Under the pieces are notes generated by a model. It was not told the DNA's origin. It did no database searches and was given only the letters and a program-made list of their open reading frames with translations. DNA of 22,991 nucleotides from NCBI GenBank assembly GCA_044448905.1, contig JBIOHJ010000042.1, positions 1 to 22,991 on the forward strand, in the 5' to 3' direction. Source of the DNA: JBIOHJ01 sp044448905 (GTDB taxonomy: Bacteria > Bacteroidota > Bacteroidia > AKYH767-A > OLB10). Within the stretch, counting starts at the first letter, position 1, and each line of letters opens with the position of its first letter. Both the position numbers and the translations under genes were made by a program. Positions 7,011-14,725 of this stretch are shown piece after piece.

Positions 7011-8014
7011 GTACATCCTCCCGAATTTTTTCATTAGCAAAATATTTATTGCTTTTTGCAATCGGGCTTCTTTTACTTTGGCTCACTTTTCGTAACGAAA
7101 ATCCCCGGGAAATTTTTGATAAGATTAAGCAGGCGAACTTTTTTTATGTAACCGTTTCTGTGTTCATTGGTTTTTTAGCGTTTATAATCAGGGCACACCG
7201 GTGGAATATGATGCTCGAGCCGCTTGGATATTTCCCGAAACTTATCAATACAAGTTACGCTCTCGGAATTGGATATTTTGCCAATCTAGCCATTCCGCGT
7301 ATTGGTGAAATCACCCGTTGTGGAACACTGAGTAAAGCCGAAAAAATTCCATTTGAAAAATTAATAGGCACGGTTATTATTGAACGTATAATTGATGTGA
7401 TAATGCTTGCATTTGTAATGATGCTGGTTGCAATTCTTGAATTCGATTTGCTGAAAAATTTTATCATCGAAAAAATTATTCAGCCGATGAATAGTTCTGC
7501 AAATAGCCAAAAAGATAATCATTCATTAACTTTATTCATAGTCATCGGCATCCTGTTATTTATTTTGTTTTTGATTTTTGTTTTTAAAAGTAAAAATGCC
7601 AAAGCCATCAGAGAAAAAATAATTTCAATCTGGAACGGAACCATAGATGGATTGAAATCAATTTTCCGGATGAAAAAAACAAGCGCATATATTTTTTATA
7701 CTTTTCTGATGTGGTTCTTTTACTTCCTGGCAACATACGTTTGCTTTTTTGCTTTTACACCTACAGCCCAGCTTACAGCCAAAGAAGGAATGTTTATTTT
7801 GGTAGCAGGAGGATTGGGAATGTCAGCACCGGTGCAGGGTGGAATTGGCGCGTATCATTATATAGTTTCACAGGCTTTAATGCTTTTTGGAATTTCATTA
7901 ACTGACGGAATTGTATTTGCAACCATTGTTCATTCCTTTCAAACATTTTTGGTAATTTTACTTGGATGCATTTCGTTAGTCATGGTTTTCAGAGGAAAAA
8001 AAAATAAATTATGA
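7007..8014 (+). CDS. Flippase-like integral membrane protein (UPF0104 / LPG synthase TM-region family)
   Basis: A 335-residue inner-membrane protein of the family named after the transmembrane part of lysylphosphatidylglycerol synthase. Some relatives are thought to move lipid-linked molecules across the membrane, but the substrate here is unknown. About eight hydrophobic segments are visible, the first at about residues 10-25. Family landmarks are the RAHRW motif, IPRIGEITRCGTLSK, IIERIIDV, and GLGMSAPVQGGIGAYH near the C-terminus. The only early start is TTG at 7007, which overlaps the panD stop; no suitable ATG lies near, and the hydrophobic N-terminus supports it. The end overlaps rfaE2 by 4 bp (ATGA), so the three genes form a tight operon. 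Confidence 0.88.
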   Translation: MSTSSRIFSLAKYLLLFAIGLLLLWLTFRNENPREIFDKIKQANFFYVTVSVFIGFLAFIIRAHRWNMMLEPLGYFPKLINTSYALGIGYFANLAIPRIGEITRCGTLSKAEKIPFEKLIGTVIIERIIDVIMLAFVMMLVAILEFDLLKNFIIEKIIQPMNSSANSQKDNHSLTLFIVIGILLFILFLIFVFKSKNAKAIREKIISIWNGTIDGLKSIFRMKKTSAYIFYTFLMWFFYFLATYVCFFAFTPTAQLTAKEGMFILVAGGLGMSAPVQGGIGAYHYIVSQALMLFGISLTDGIVFATIVHSFQTFLVILLGCISLVMVFRGKKNKL

Positions 8015-8514
8015 ATAAGCAGGCAATCGAATCAAAAATATTTTCTACTGCAGAATCGTTTACTCATCAGCTTGCTATATGGAAGTTTCAGCAAAAAAAA
8101 ATTGTCTTTACAAACGGGTGCTTCGATTTGCTTCATGCCGGGCATATTGATTATTTATCAAAAGCAGCCGATGAGGGCGATGTACTTATTGTCGGATTAA
8201 ATACTGATCGCTCAGTTACGGAAATCAAGGGACCCAAACGACCTATTAATAATGGCCAATCGCGGGCATTACTGCTGGCTTCCCTGTCATTTGTAAACGC
8301 TGTGGTTTTATTTGAAGAGGCAACACCTTATAACTTAATTAAAACAGTTGAGCCCGATGTACTAATTAAAGGAGCAGACTATAAACCCGATGAAATAGCC
8401 GGAAGCGACCTCGTAAAATCGAAAAACGGGCTGGTAAAAACCATCCCGTTGCTCGAAGGGTATTCCACTTCGGCCATTGAACAGCGAATTGTTGAAAATC
8501 ATACGAAGGGATGA
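8011..8514 (+). CDS. rfaE2: D-glycero-beta-D-manno-heptose 1-phosphate adenylyltransferase
   Basis: A 167-residue nucleotidyltransferase that activates heptose 1-phosphate with ATP to ADP-heptose, the sugar donor for the inner core of lipopolysaccharide or other heptose-containing glycans. TNGCFDLLHAGH holds the HxGH motif (His42, His45). Further marks are LNTDRSVTEIKGPKRPI, DVLIKGADY and the YSTSAIEQRI segment near the C-terminus. Only this domain is present, without the fused heptose 7-phosphate kinase domain found in E. coli HldE, so the kinase must be encoded elsewhere. Another cytidylyl- or adenylyltransferase specificity is possible but less likely. It overlaps the flippase-like gene by 4 bp. 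Confidence 0.85.
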   Translation: MNKQAIESKIFSTAESFTHQLAIWKFQQKKIVFTNGCFDLLHAGHIDYLSKAADEGDVLIVGLNTDRSVTEIKGPKRPINNGQSRALLLASLSFVNAVVLFEEATPYNLIKTVEPDVLIKGADYKPDEIAGSDLVKSKNGLVKTIPLLEGYSTSAIEQRIVENHTKG

Positions 8515-8548
8515 GGTTTTAGCTTGTATGATGGATTGATTTTTTCTT

Positions 8549-8556
8549 TAGATTTG
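8549..8556 (+). promoter_or_regulatory. -7 element for the small lipoprotein gene
   Basis: TAGATTTG is identical to the element at 1036-1043 and ends 23 nt before ATG 8580. A TTG at 8524-8526 is 22 bp upstream and could be the -33 element. Confidence 0.55.
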
Positions 8557-8579
8557 TTAACTCAAAAAAAAGTACGCTC

Positions 8580-9086
8580 ATGAAAGCACTTAAGATATTT
8601 ATTCCTGTATTGAGCCTTTTTGTTATCAGCTGTGAAAATTTCACATGGTTTCAATCAGAAGACACAATTAAAAAGCAATTAACAGGAACATGGGAAAGAG
8701 AATTTCTCGCTGATACTTCTTCCTACGAATTCTGGACACTTGATAATGATGAGGTAAAAATATTAAGATATGATATTGCCTCATATCCAGGCAGCATTTG
8801 CATTACATTACCATATCCTAAACCTTGCGGATGTGTTGATGATGGTGCTCCTGATTTAAATCTTTATGACAATAATGATACTATGCTGCTTGATAATGGA
8901 AAATATATAGTTGACGCAAAAATGGATAAGGCCTTTTTGAAAACATCAGAACTCAAGGGACTCGATCAGAATAATTACAATCATAAATGGACTATCGTTG
9001 AAATTGAAGATAATATTTTGTACATTGCTGCTGATGATGCGGAAGCGGCAGGAAATGTTCAGAGAGAATTTGTAAAGCAGAAATAA
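8580..9086 (+). CDS. Predicted lipoprotein of unknown function, lipocalin-like pattern
   Basis: A 168-residue protein with a lipoprotein signal peptide: KALKIFIPVLSLFVISC with the acceptor Cys18. The rest is soluble and acidic. The segment LTGTWEREFLADTSSYEFWTL followed by short strands and a final WTIVEIEDNILYIA resembles small lipocalin-like domains of Bacteroidota lipoproteins, though I do not recognise a named family. A cysteine-containing loop (SICITLPYPKPCGCVDDG) at about 78-95 could carry a disulfide. It has its own promoter-like element and is probably not part of the panD operon, although it points the same way. Confidence 0.7.
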   Translation: MKALKIFIPVLSLFVISCENFTWFQSEDTIKKQLTGTWEREFLADTSSYEFWTLDNDEVKILRYDIASYPGSICITLPYPKPCGCVDDGAPDLNLYDNNDTMLLDNGKYIVDAKMDKAFLKTSELKGLDQNNYNHKWTIVEIEDNILYIAADDAEAAGNVQREFVKQK

Positions 9087-9105
9087 CAGGTCTTTTCTTT
9101 TTTAG

Positions 9106-9114
9106 TAATTTTCG
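9106..9114 (+). promoter_or_regulatory. -7-like element for radA
   Basis: TAATTTTCG fits a TAnnTTTCG variant and lies 24 nt before the radA ATG at 9139. No convincing -33 TTTG was seen. Confidence 0.4.
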
Positions 9115-9138
9115 TGCTGCTTTTATTTTCTGTTCAGT

Positions 9139-10506
9139 ATGTCTAAAATCAAAACAACTTTTTTTTGTCAGAATTGCGGAGCCCAGGCGCCAAAATGGAT
9201 TGGCAAATGTTCATCATGCGGACAATGGGACACCTATGCCGAAGAAGTGGTGGAATCGGGGCGTAAGAAGGAATTGTGGAAAAATATAAATTCACGTACA
9301 GGCAAGCCGTTGCTTATCTCGGAAATAAATCTTGGCGATCAACATCGTATCACACTGCCTGACCAGGAATTAAATCGCGTATTGGGTGGCGGGTTGGTTC
9401 AAGGTTCGCTGGTGTTATTAGGTGGTGAACCGGGCATTGGAAAATCAACATTACTTTTACAACTGGCGCTTCAATTAAAAAATAAAAATGTTTTATACGT
9501 TACCGGTGAAGAAAGCGGTCAGCAAATTCGCATGCGTGCTGAAAGGATTGGTTCTAATGATTCGCAATGCCAGGTTTTGACTGAAACTTCAATAGATATT
9601 TTGTTCAGGTGGTTAGCGCAAAACCAACCTGAAATTATCATTATTGATTCTATCCAGACTTTATATACCGAAAAAATTGAATCGGCTCCGGGAAGTGTTT
9701 CGCAAATCCGCGAATGTGCGGGTGAACTTATGCGTTATGCAAAAGAAACCGGTACGGCAGTTTTTCTTATTGGGCATATTACCAAAGACGGTATGATTGC
9801 AGGCCCGAAAGTTTTAGAGCACATGGTTGATGTCGTACTGCAATTTGAAGGCGACCGTCATCACATTTTTCGGATTTTGCGGGCAGTAAAAAACCGATTT
9901 GGATCCACGGCTGAGCTAGGAATATATGAAATGCTCGCCAACGGATTACGCCAGGTAGATAATCCTTCCGAAATTTTAATTTCAAATCACGATGAAATGC
10001 TTAGCGGTATATCCATTGCCTGCACGATGGATGGCATGCGTCCGCTGATGATAGAAACGCAGGCGTTAGTCAGTTCGGCAGTTTATGGAACACCGCAGCG
10101 ATCGGCTACCGGTTTTGATTTGCGCAGGCTCAATATGCTTTTGGCAGTTCTCGAAAAAAGATGCGGTTTTCGCTTGGGTTCCAAAGATGTTTTTCTCAAC
10201 ATTGCCGGTGGAATTAAAGTTGAAGATCCGGCTATTGATCTGTCTGTTATCTGTTCGGTATTATCATCCAACCAGGATATTCCGATTCATCCGAAAACAT
10301 GTTTAACTGGCGAGGTAGGATTGTCAGGCGAAATCAGGCCGGTTAACCGTATTGAACAACGCATTAAGGAAGCCGCCAAATTAGGATTCGAAAAAATTTA
10401 TTTTTCACGGTATAATCTGCCTTCCATTGACAAAGGTATGAACGCGTCCATCGAATTAATACCGGTGAATAAAGTGGAAGAAATATTCACTTCGCTATTC
10501 TCATGA
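9139..10506 (+). CDS. radA: DNA repair protein RadA
   Basis: RadA (Sms) is a RecA-like helicase that processes recombination intermediates in the cytoplasm. The 455-residue product has normal length and the full layout. A four-cysteine zinc finger uses Cys10, Cys13, Cys24 and Cys27 (CQNCG..CSSCGQW). Walker A is GEPGIGKST at 96-104, Walker B IIIID at 166-170, the RadA-specific KNRFG is at 251-255, and a Lon-like C-terminal domain spans about 330-455 (CLTGEVGLSGEIRPV). It begins with an A-rich stretch and a run of eight T at 9159-9166 within codons 7-9. A stem-loop that looks like a terminator follows at 10552-10583. The gene appears intact and monocistronic. Confidence 0.96.
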   Translation: MSKIKTTFFCQNCGAQAPKWIGKCSSCGQWDTYAEEVVESGRKKELWKNINSRTGKPLLISEINLGDQHRITLPDQELNRVLGGGLVQGSLVLLGGEPGIGKSTLLLQLALQLKNKNVLYVTGEESGQQIRMRAERIGSNDSQCQVLTETSIDILFRWLAQNQPEIIIIDSIQTLYTEKIESAPGSVSQIRECAGELMRYAKETGTAVFLIGHITKDGMIAGPKVLEHMVDVVLQFEGDRHHIFRILRAVKNRFGSTAELGIYEMLANGLRQVDNPSEILISNHDEMLSGISIACTMDGMRPLMIETQALVSSAVYGTPQRSATGFDLRRLNMLLAVLEKRCGFRLGSKDVFLNIAGGIKVEDPAIDLSVICSVLSSNQDIPIHPKTCLTGEVGLSGEIRPVNRIEQRIKEAAKLGFEKIYFSRYNLPSIDKGMNASIELIPVNKVEEIFTSLFS

Positions 10507-10551
10507 TTATTGACCTGGACAAATGTTCATAAACTTATTAAATCTAATACG

Positions 10552-10583
10552 AAAGCATGATTTTTCTATAACATGCTTTTTAT
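10552..10583 (+). terminator. Rho-independent terminator candidate after radA
   Basis: AAAGCATG (10552-10559) pairs exactly with CATGCTTT (10572-10579) around a 12-nt loop, and the 3' arm runs into a short T tract. It lies about 45 bp after the radA stop and before the promoter at 10601. The GC content is low, so strength is uncertain. Confidence 0.55.
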
Positions 10584-10600
10584 ATTCCGAAATTATTATC

Positions 10601-10608
10601 TACTTTCG
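10601..10608 (+). promoter_or_regulatory. -7-like element for the barrel protein gene
   Basis: TACTTTCG, the same octamer as at 19916-19923, lies 26 nt before ATG 10635 and just after the radA terminator candidate. Confidence 0.5.
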
Positions 10609-10634
10609 TTATCGAATTTTTAAACTCCATTTGC

Positions 10635-11654
10635 ATGAAGAAGCTATACTTGATTTTCGCGTTATTGCTTTCGGTTTATGCTGTGGTCGCACAGCGCTCG
10701 TTTGAAGTGGGTCTTGCAACAGGAATTTGTAATTATTTTGGCGACCTTGGCAATGAAAGTACTTTTCAAACCAGCTCTACCCGACCGGGGGTAGCCATTA
10801 CGTTACGAAATTTTACAGGAAACAGCAATCTTACTGGTAACTTATACAACCCTTTTTCATTTGAAACACGCTTTAGCTGGCATCGCATCGGGTATGACGA
10901 AACCAATCCAATAAATGACCAGCAGGGATGGGAGCTTCCAAATTACGGAAGGGGCCTTAATTTTCAAAACGACCTGTATGGTTTTGCAACTCATCTCACT
11001 TATACTATTTACCGCAATAAACGCATTCCACTTTACCGGCAGGGAGCAGCTATATTTGTGTTTACCGGTGTGGGCGTATATTACGGGAAGCCGAAAGCCG
11101 ATTTATTCAGAGGGAATCCTGAAAATAATTTGCGATATTACTATTGGAATGACGGAACTACGCGCGATATGCCCGAAGAAACAGGCAGTGGAAATATTAT
11201 AACTAAAGATGGTGATTTTGAAACCGATTTAACCGAATGGTGTACCGAAAAAGGGCAGGCTTATGGTGAATTATACGGGCACAAAAAATACAGTGATTTT
11301 CACGTGGGCATTCCAATGGGATTTGGATTTCGTTATGGCTTAAGCAAAGTGTTGACTTTGTCAGCCGAGTTTGGTTATTATTATTTTCTGACCGATTATT
11401 TAGATGACGTGCATGACCAGTATGTAACCAATGATGACCTCAATGAAATGTATCCGAATGATAAGGCAATGCAAAACCTTGCGCTGTACGTTTCCGACCC
11501 AACAGGATGGGGGACCAATGGATATCCTTTTACTCCGCCTACAAGCCCGCGAGGAAATCCCGCCAGCAACGATGCCTATTCTTTTATAAATCTCGAGATG
11601 GCTTATAAATTTAATTTACGAGGAGAAAAAGTTAGATTTTTCGGAAGAAAATAA
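10635..11654 (+). CDS. Outer-membrane beta-barrel protein (DUF6089-like)
   Basis: A 339-residue exported protein. The signal peptide MKKLYLIFALLLSVYAVVAQ ends in a typical VAQ cleavage site. The mature part opens SFEVGLATGICNYFGDLGN and contains alternating aromatic strands, including FGFRYGLSKVLTLSAEFGYYYFLTDYLDD, then ends in an AYKFNLRG strand. This is the pattern of the DUF6089 family of Bacteroidota outer-membrane proteins; family naming is from memory. The function of that family is not established, and no binding or catalytic motif is evident. It has its own promoter-like site, and the next gene (glyQS) has another, so it is probably transcribed alone. Confidence 0.75.
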   Translation: MKKLYLIFALLLSVYAVVAQRSFEVGLATGICNYFGDLGNESTFQTSSTRPGVAITLRNFTGNSNLTGNLYNPFSFETRFSWHRIGYDETNPINDQQGWELPNYGRGLNFQNDLYGFATHLTYTIYRNKRIPLYRQGAAIFVFTGVGVYYGKPKADLFRGNPENNLRYYYWNDGTTRDMPEETGSGNIITKDGDFETDLTEWCTEKGQAYGELYGHKKYSDFHVGIPMGFGFRYGLSKVLTLSAEFGYYYFLTDYLDDVHDQYVTNDDLNEMYPNDKAMQNLALYVSDPTGWGTNGYPFTPPTSPRGNPASNDAYSFINLEMAYKFNLRGEKVRFFGRK

Positions 11655-11737
11655 TTTTTTAAGCGGGTTAACACCCCGATTAATTTTTATCAGTTCAGTC
11701 CGCTTATTGCAGGTGGAATTGCTTTTTTTGTAATCCT

Positions 11738-11745
11738 TACTTTTG
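11738..11745 (+). promoter_or_regulatory. -7 element for glyQS
   Basis: TACTTTTG matches TAnnTTTG and lies 28 nt before ATG 11774, within the 119-bp gap after the barrel protein gene. Confidence 0.5.
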
Positions 11746-11773
11746 CCAATCAGCCAACACTATTTAAAATATT

Positions 11774-13321
11774 ATGAAAAGCGAAGAGGTTTTTAAAAGC
11801 ATAATTTCACATGCCAAGGAATATGGATTTATTTTTCCATCAAGCGAAATTTATGACGGGCTAAGTGCAGTGTATGATTACGGGCAATATGGAGCTGTTT
11901 TAAAAAACAATATTCGCGAATACTGGTGGAAATCCATGGTGCAGATGAATGAAAATATAGTAGGTATTGATTCAGCAATATTTATGCATCCGGCAATTTG
12001 GAAAGCATCCGGCCATGTGGATGCATTCAATGATCCTTTGATTGATAATAAGGATTCAAAAAAACGATACCGTGCCGATGTGTTGATTGAGGATCATGTA
12101 AGCAAAATCGAAGCTAAGATTGAAAAAGAAATTACCAAAGCCAGAGAACGATTTGGCGAAAAGTTTATTGAAGAAACTTATCGTTCAACAAATCCAAGAG
12201 TATTGGAATATCAAAAAAAAATTAACGAAATAAATATCCGGTTTAAAAATGCACTGGAGAAAAATGATCTGGCAGAAGTTCAGCAGATCATTGTTGACCT
12301 CGAAATAGTTTGCCCGGTCAGCGGTACGCGTAATTGGACGGATGTAAGACAGTTTAGTTTAATGTTTTCGACACAACTCGGTTCGGTAAGCGAAGACGCA
12401 AGTACTATTTATTTGCGACCAGAAACAGCGCAAGGAATTTTTGTTAATTTCCTGAACGTGCAGAAAACCGGGCGCATGAAAATTCCGTTTGGCATTGCAC
12501 AAACTGGCAAAGCATTCCGCAACGAAATTGTAGCACGGCAATTTATTTTTCGTATGCGCGAATTTGAACAAATGGAAATGCAATTTTTTGTAAGGCCGGG
12601 TACCGAAATGGATTGGTATAATACCTGGAAAGAAACACGCATGAGATGGCACCGTGCACTTGGATTTCCGGATGTAAAATACCGTTTTCATGATCACCTG
12701 AAACCGGCTCATTATGCCAATGCAGCCTGCGATATCGAATTTGAATTTCCATTTGGATTTAAAGAATTGGAAGGTATTCATTCGCGTACCAATTTTGATT
12801 TAAAAAGTCACGAAGTACATTCCGGAAAAAAACTCCAGTATTTTGATCCCGATCTCAACGAAAGTTATGTTCCTTATGTGGTAGAAACTTCAATTGGCTT
12901 AGACAGGATGTTCCTGGCAATATTATCCCATTGTTACACAGAAGAAAAACTTGAAGACGGCACTGACCGGATAGTTCTGAAAATTCCGCCTTCTCTTGCC
13001 CCGGTAAAATGCTCAGTATTGCCATTAATAAAAAAGGATGGCTTGTCCGAAAAAGCACGAACAATAATGGACAAGCTTAAATATTCAGTTTATTGCCAGT
13101 ATGATGAAAAAGATTCCATTGGCAAACGCTACCGCAGGCAGGATGCTATCGGTACTCCTTACGCTCTGACTATAGATCATCAGACATTACAGGATGATAC
13201 CGTGACTATACGCGAGCGCGACTCAATGTTACAGGAACGGATTGCAGTGGAAATGGCAGAAAAAATTGTAACCGAAAAAGTTGATATGAAAACCCTTTTA
13301 AAGGCAAATGCTAATTCCTGA
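11774..13321 (+). CDS. glyQS: Glycine--tRNA ligase (homodimeric, eukaryote/archaea-like type)
   Basis: The enzyme charges tRNA-Gly with glycine in the cytoplasm. The single 515-residue chain is the alpha2 type used by Bacteroidota, not the split alpha/beta form. Class II landmarks are the N-terminal GFIFPSSEIY..YDYGQYG, the RPETAQGIF stretch (215-223), motif 2 around GKAFRNE (245-251) with REFEQMEMQ, and motif 3 ETSIGLDRMFLAIL. The C-terminal anticodon-binding domain starts around LAPVKCSVLPL. An acidic/basic helical insertion lies at about 108-175. The stop codon overlaps the 3' end of the convergent T9SS-type gene by 11 bp. Identification is very firm. Confidence 0.96.
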   Translation: MKSEEVFKSIISHAKEYGFIFPSSEIYDGLSAVYDYGQYGAVLKNNIREYWWKSMVQMNENIVGIDSAIFMHPAIWKASGHVDAFNDPLIDNKDSKKRYRADVLIEDHVSKIEAKIEKEITKARERFGEKFIEETYRSTNPRVLEYQKKINEINIRFKNALEKNDLAEVQQIIVDLEIVCPVSGTRNWTDVRQFSLMFSTQLGSVSEDASTIYLRPETAQGIFVNFLNVQKTGRMKIPFGIAQTGKAFRNEIVARQFIFRMREFEQMEMQFFVRPGTEMDWYNTWKETRMRWHRALGFPDVKYRFHDHLKPAHYANAACDIEFEFPFGFKELEGIHSRTNFDLKSHEVHSGKKLQYFDPDLNESYVPYVVETSIGLDRMFLAILSHCYTEEKLEDGTDRIVLKIPPSLAPVKCSVLPLIKKDGLSEKARTIMDKLKYSVYCQYDEKDSIGKRYRRQDAIGTPYALTIDHQTLQDDTVTIRERDSMLQERIAVEMAEKIVTEKVDMKTLLKANANS

Positions 13322-14084
13322 TTATAACACGCCTTATTATTTCTTCGCTTCCTGATTTGATCTTTACCAGGTAAATTCCTTCAGGCTCTTCAGTAAGATT
13401 CAAAACATATTTTGAAGAAAGTCCTTTAAAGACAAAATGCTTTATTTCTTTTCCAAGAATATTTATTACGCCTATTTCAACATTGCTGAAATAGTTCTCA
13501 TGAAAATTTAATGTAAACAATCCATTACCGGGTGAAGGGAAAATAGTAACAGCCTGCAACCCTGTAACTTCATTTATACCAACTGGGCCATACACAACCA
13601 AATCATCAAACCCTGCATTATATCCCAACGAATCTTTTACAAAGTAGAACTTAAGTTGAACAGAAGATGAGTTCAATGGAAGATTTATTATTTGGGAAGA
13701 TGTAAGAATTGAATCAATACTTGCCACAAGGTTCCATGTTGAGCCATTGGGAGTTTCGTACACCTGGAATTTATTATATTCAAAAGTTCCGTTGCCTTTC
13801 AGATAAAATGAAACCGAGCCAGGGTTGGAAAACACCGGAGTAATAATGGTTGCAGAATCCACTCCGAATTTGTACGAGTTACATGCAACTCCGCAGAAAG
13901 ACGAACTAAAATAATAAGAACGCGATAATGCGGCTGTATCATTCCATGTAATAGTAAACCCGGCAGGAATACTTGTAACCAATCCATTGTAGCTGTCAAA
14001 ATTTTCCTGTAAAAGAATTGTTTGAGCCTTTGTTAAAAAAGTAACCGATACTATTAACATTACTGAGAGTAGAATCTTTTTCAT
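13311..14084 (-). CDS. Secreted MAM/jelly-roll-like protein with type IX sorting domain
   Basis: A 257-residue product if started at ATG 14084, where a clean signal peptide begins (MKKILLSVMLIVSVTFLTKAQ). An in-frame upstream start at 14114 would overlap the promoter. Mature residues about 22-165 start ILLQENFDSYNG and contain SVSFYLKGNG and YNAGFDDLVVYGP. This is the pattern of the MAM-like or 'choice-of-anchor' jelly-roll domains common in Bacteroidota secreted proteins. Residues about 180-257 form the sorting domain, from AVTIFPSPGNGLF to GIYLVKI..IRRVIIRN. The substrate or ligand is unknown. The 3' end overlaps glyQS by 11 bp on the opposite strand. Confidence 0.8.
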   Translation of the reverse strand: MKKILLSVMLIVSVTFLTKAQTILLQENFDSYNGLVTSIPAGFTITWNDTAALSRSYYFSSSFCGVACNSYKFGVDSATIITPVFSNPGSVSFYLKGNGTFEYNKFQVYETPNGSTWNLVASIDSILTSSQIINLPLNSSSVQLKFYFVKDSLGYNAGFDDLVVYGPVGINEVTGLQAVTIFPSPGNGLFTLNFHENYFSNVEIGVINILGKEIKHFVFKGLSSKYVLNLTEEPEGIYLVKIKSGSEEIIRRVIIRN

Positions 14085-14111
14085 TTCGCTGAATTTATAA
14101 ATTAAGGAATT

Positions 14112-14119
14112 CAAATTTA
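14112..14119 (-). promoter_or_regulatory. -7 element for the MAM-like T9SS gene
   Basis: Minus-strand TAAATTTG matches TAnnTTTG and ends 27 nt before ATG 14084, supporting that start. Confidence 0.55.
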
Positions 14120-14152
14120 GGTACTATTTATTGAATCGTTGTTAAGGATATG

Positions 14153-14716
14153 TTATTTATTGTTATAAGCATTCATGGTTCTTGAAATACCAATCGTCAC
14201 AAAGCTTTTTATTGCATCAACAGCTTTTACGATCCTTTCTGATAAAAGTTTTTTTTCTTCATCATTCCATTTTCCCAGAACATAATCTGACTGCTTTCCT
14301 TTGCTGAATTCATTTCCTATGCCAAACCGCAACCTCGCAAAATGAGAACTATTTAAAGATTCAATAATATTGGCTAATCCATTGTGCCCTCCATCACTCC
14401 CTTTTGATCGGATTCTTATTGTTCCGAAAGGAAGTGAAATATCATCAGAAACTATAAACAATTTTTCAAGCGAAATCTTTTCGGATTGAAGCCAATAGTT
14501 AACCGCCTTACCGCTTAAGTTCATGTAAGTTGCGGGTTTAATAAGAATAATAGTCCGCCCTTTAAATCTGAATTCACATCTATGAGCAAGGTGCTCTGAA
14601 GAAAAAAATGCCTTGGCAGAAAGAGCCAAAGCATCGGCAACTTCAAAACCTATATTGTGACGGGTATGCACATAGTCATCACCAATATTCCCCAACCCGA
14701 CAATGAGGTATTTCAC
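14153..14716 (-). CDS. pth: Peptidyl-tRNA hydrolase
   Basis: Pth releases tRNA from peptidyl-tRNA that drops off ribosomes. The 187-residue product has the usual length. Residues known to act in the E. coli enzyme align: Asn10 (GLGN), the catalytic His20 in HTRHNIGF, Asn66 in PATYMNLSG, Asp91/92 in VSDDISLPFG and Asn112 in GGHNGL. The gene starts 9 bp after the rplY stop, so it is the last gene of a prs-rplY-pth operon; rplY-pth adjacency is common across bacteria. Identification is very firm. Confidence 0.96.
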   Translation of the reverse strand: MKYLIVGLGNIGDDYVHTRHNIGFEVADALALSAKAFFSSEHLAHRCEFRFKGRTIILIKPATYMNLSGKAVNYWLQSEKISLEKLFIVSDDISLPFGTIRIRSKGSDGGHNGLANIIESLNSSHFARLRFGIGNEFSKGKQSDYVLGKWNDEEKKLLSERIVKAVDAIKSFVTIGISRTMNAYNNK

Positions 14717-14725
14717 AACACAGTA

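Noticed and set aside
11660..11680. Short stem GGGT-TAAC-ACCC after the barrel gene as a terminator
   Set aside because: The perfect stem is only four pairs; the flanking T runs alone do not make a convincing terminator.
12359..12781. A 140-codon minus-strand open frame inside glyQS
   Set aside because: It is antisense to well-conserved glycyl-tRNA synthetase sequence and reads as a Cys/His/Phe-rich shadow with no recognisable motif.
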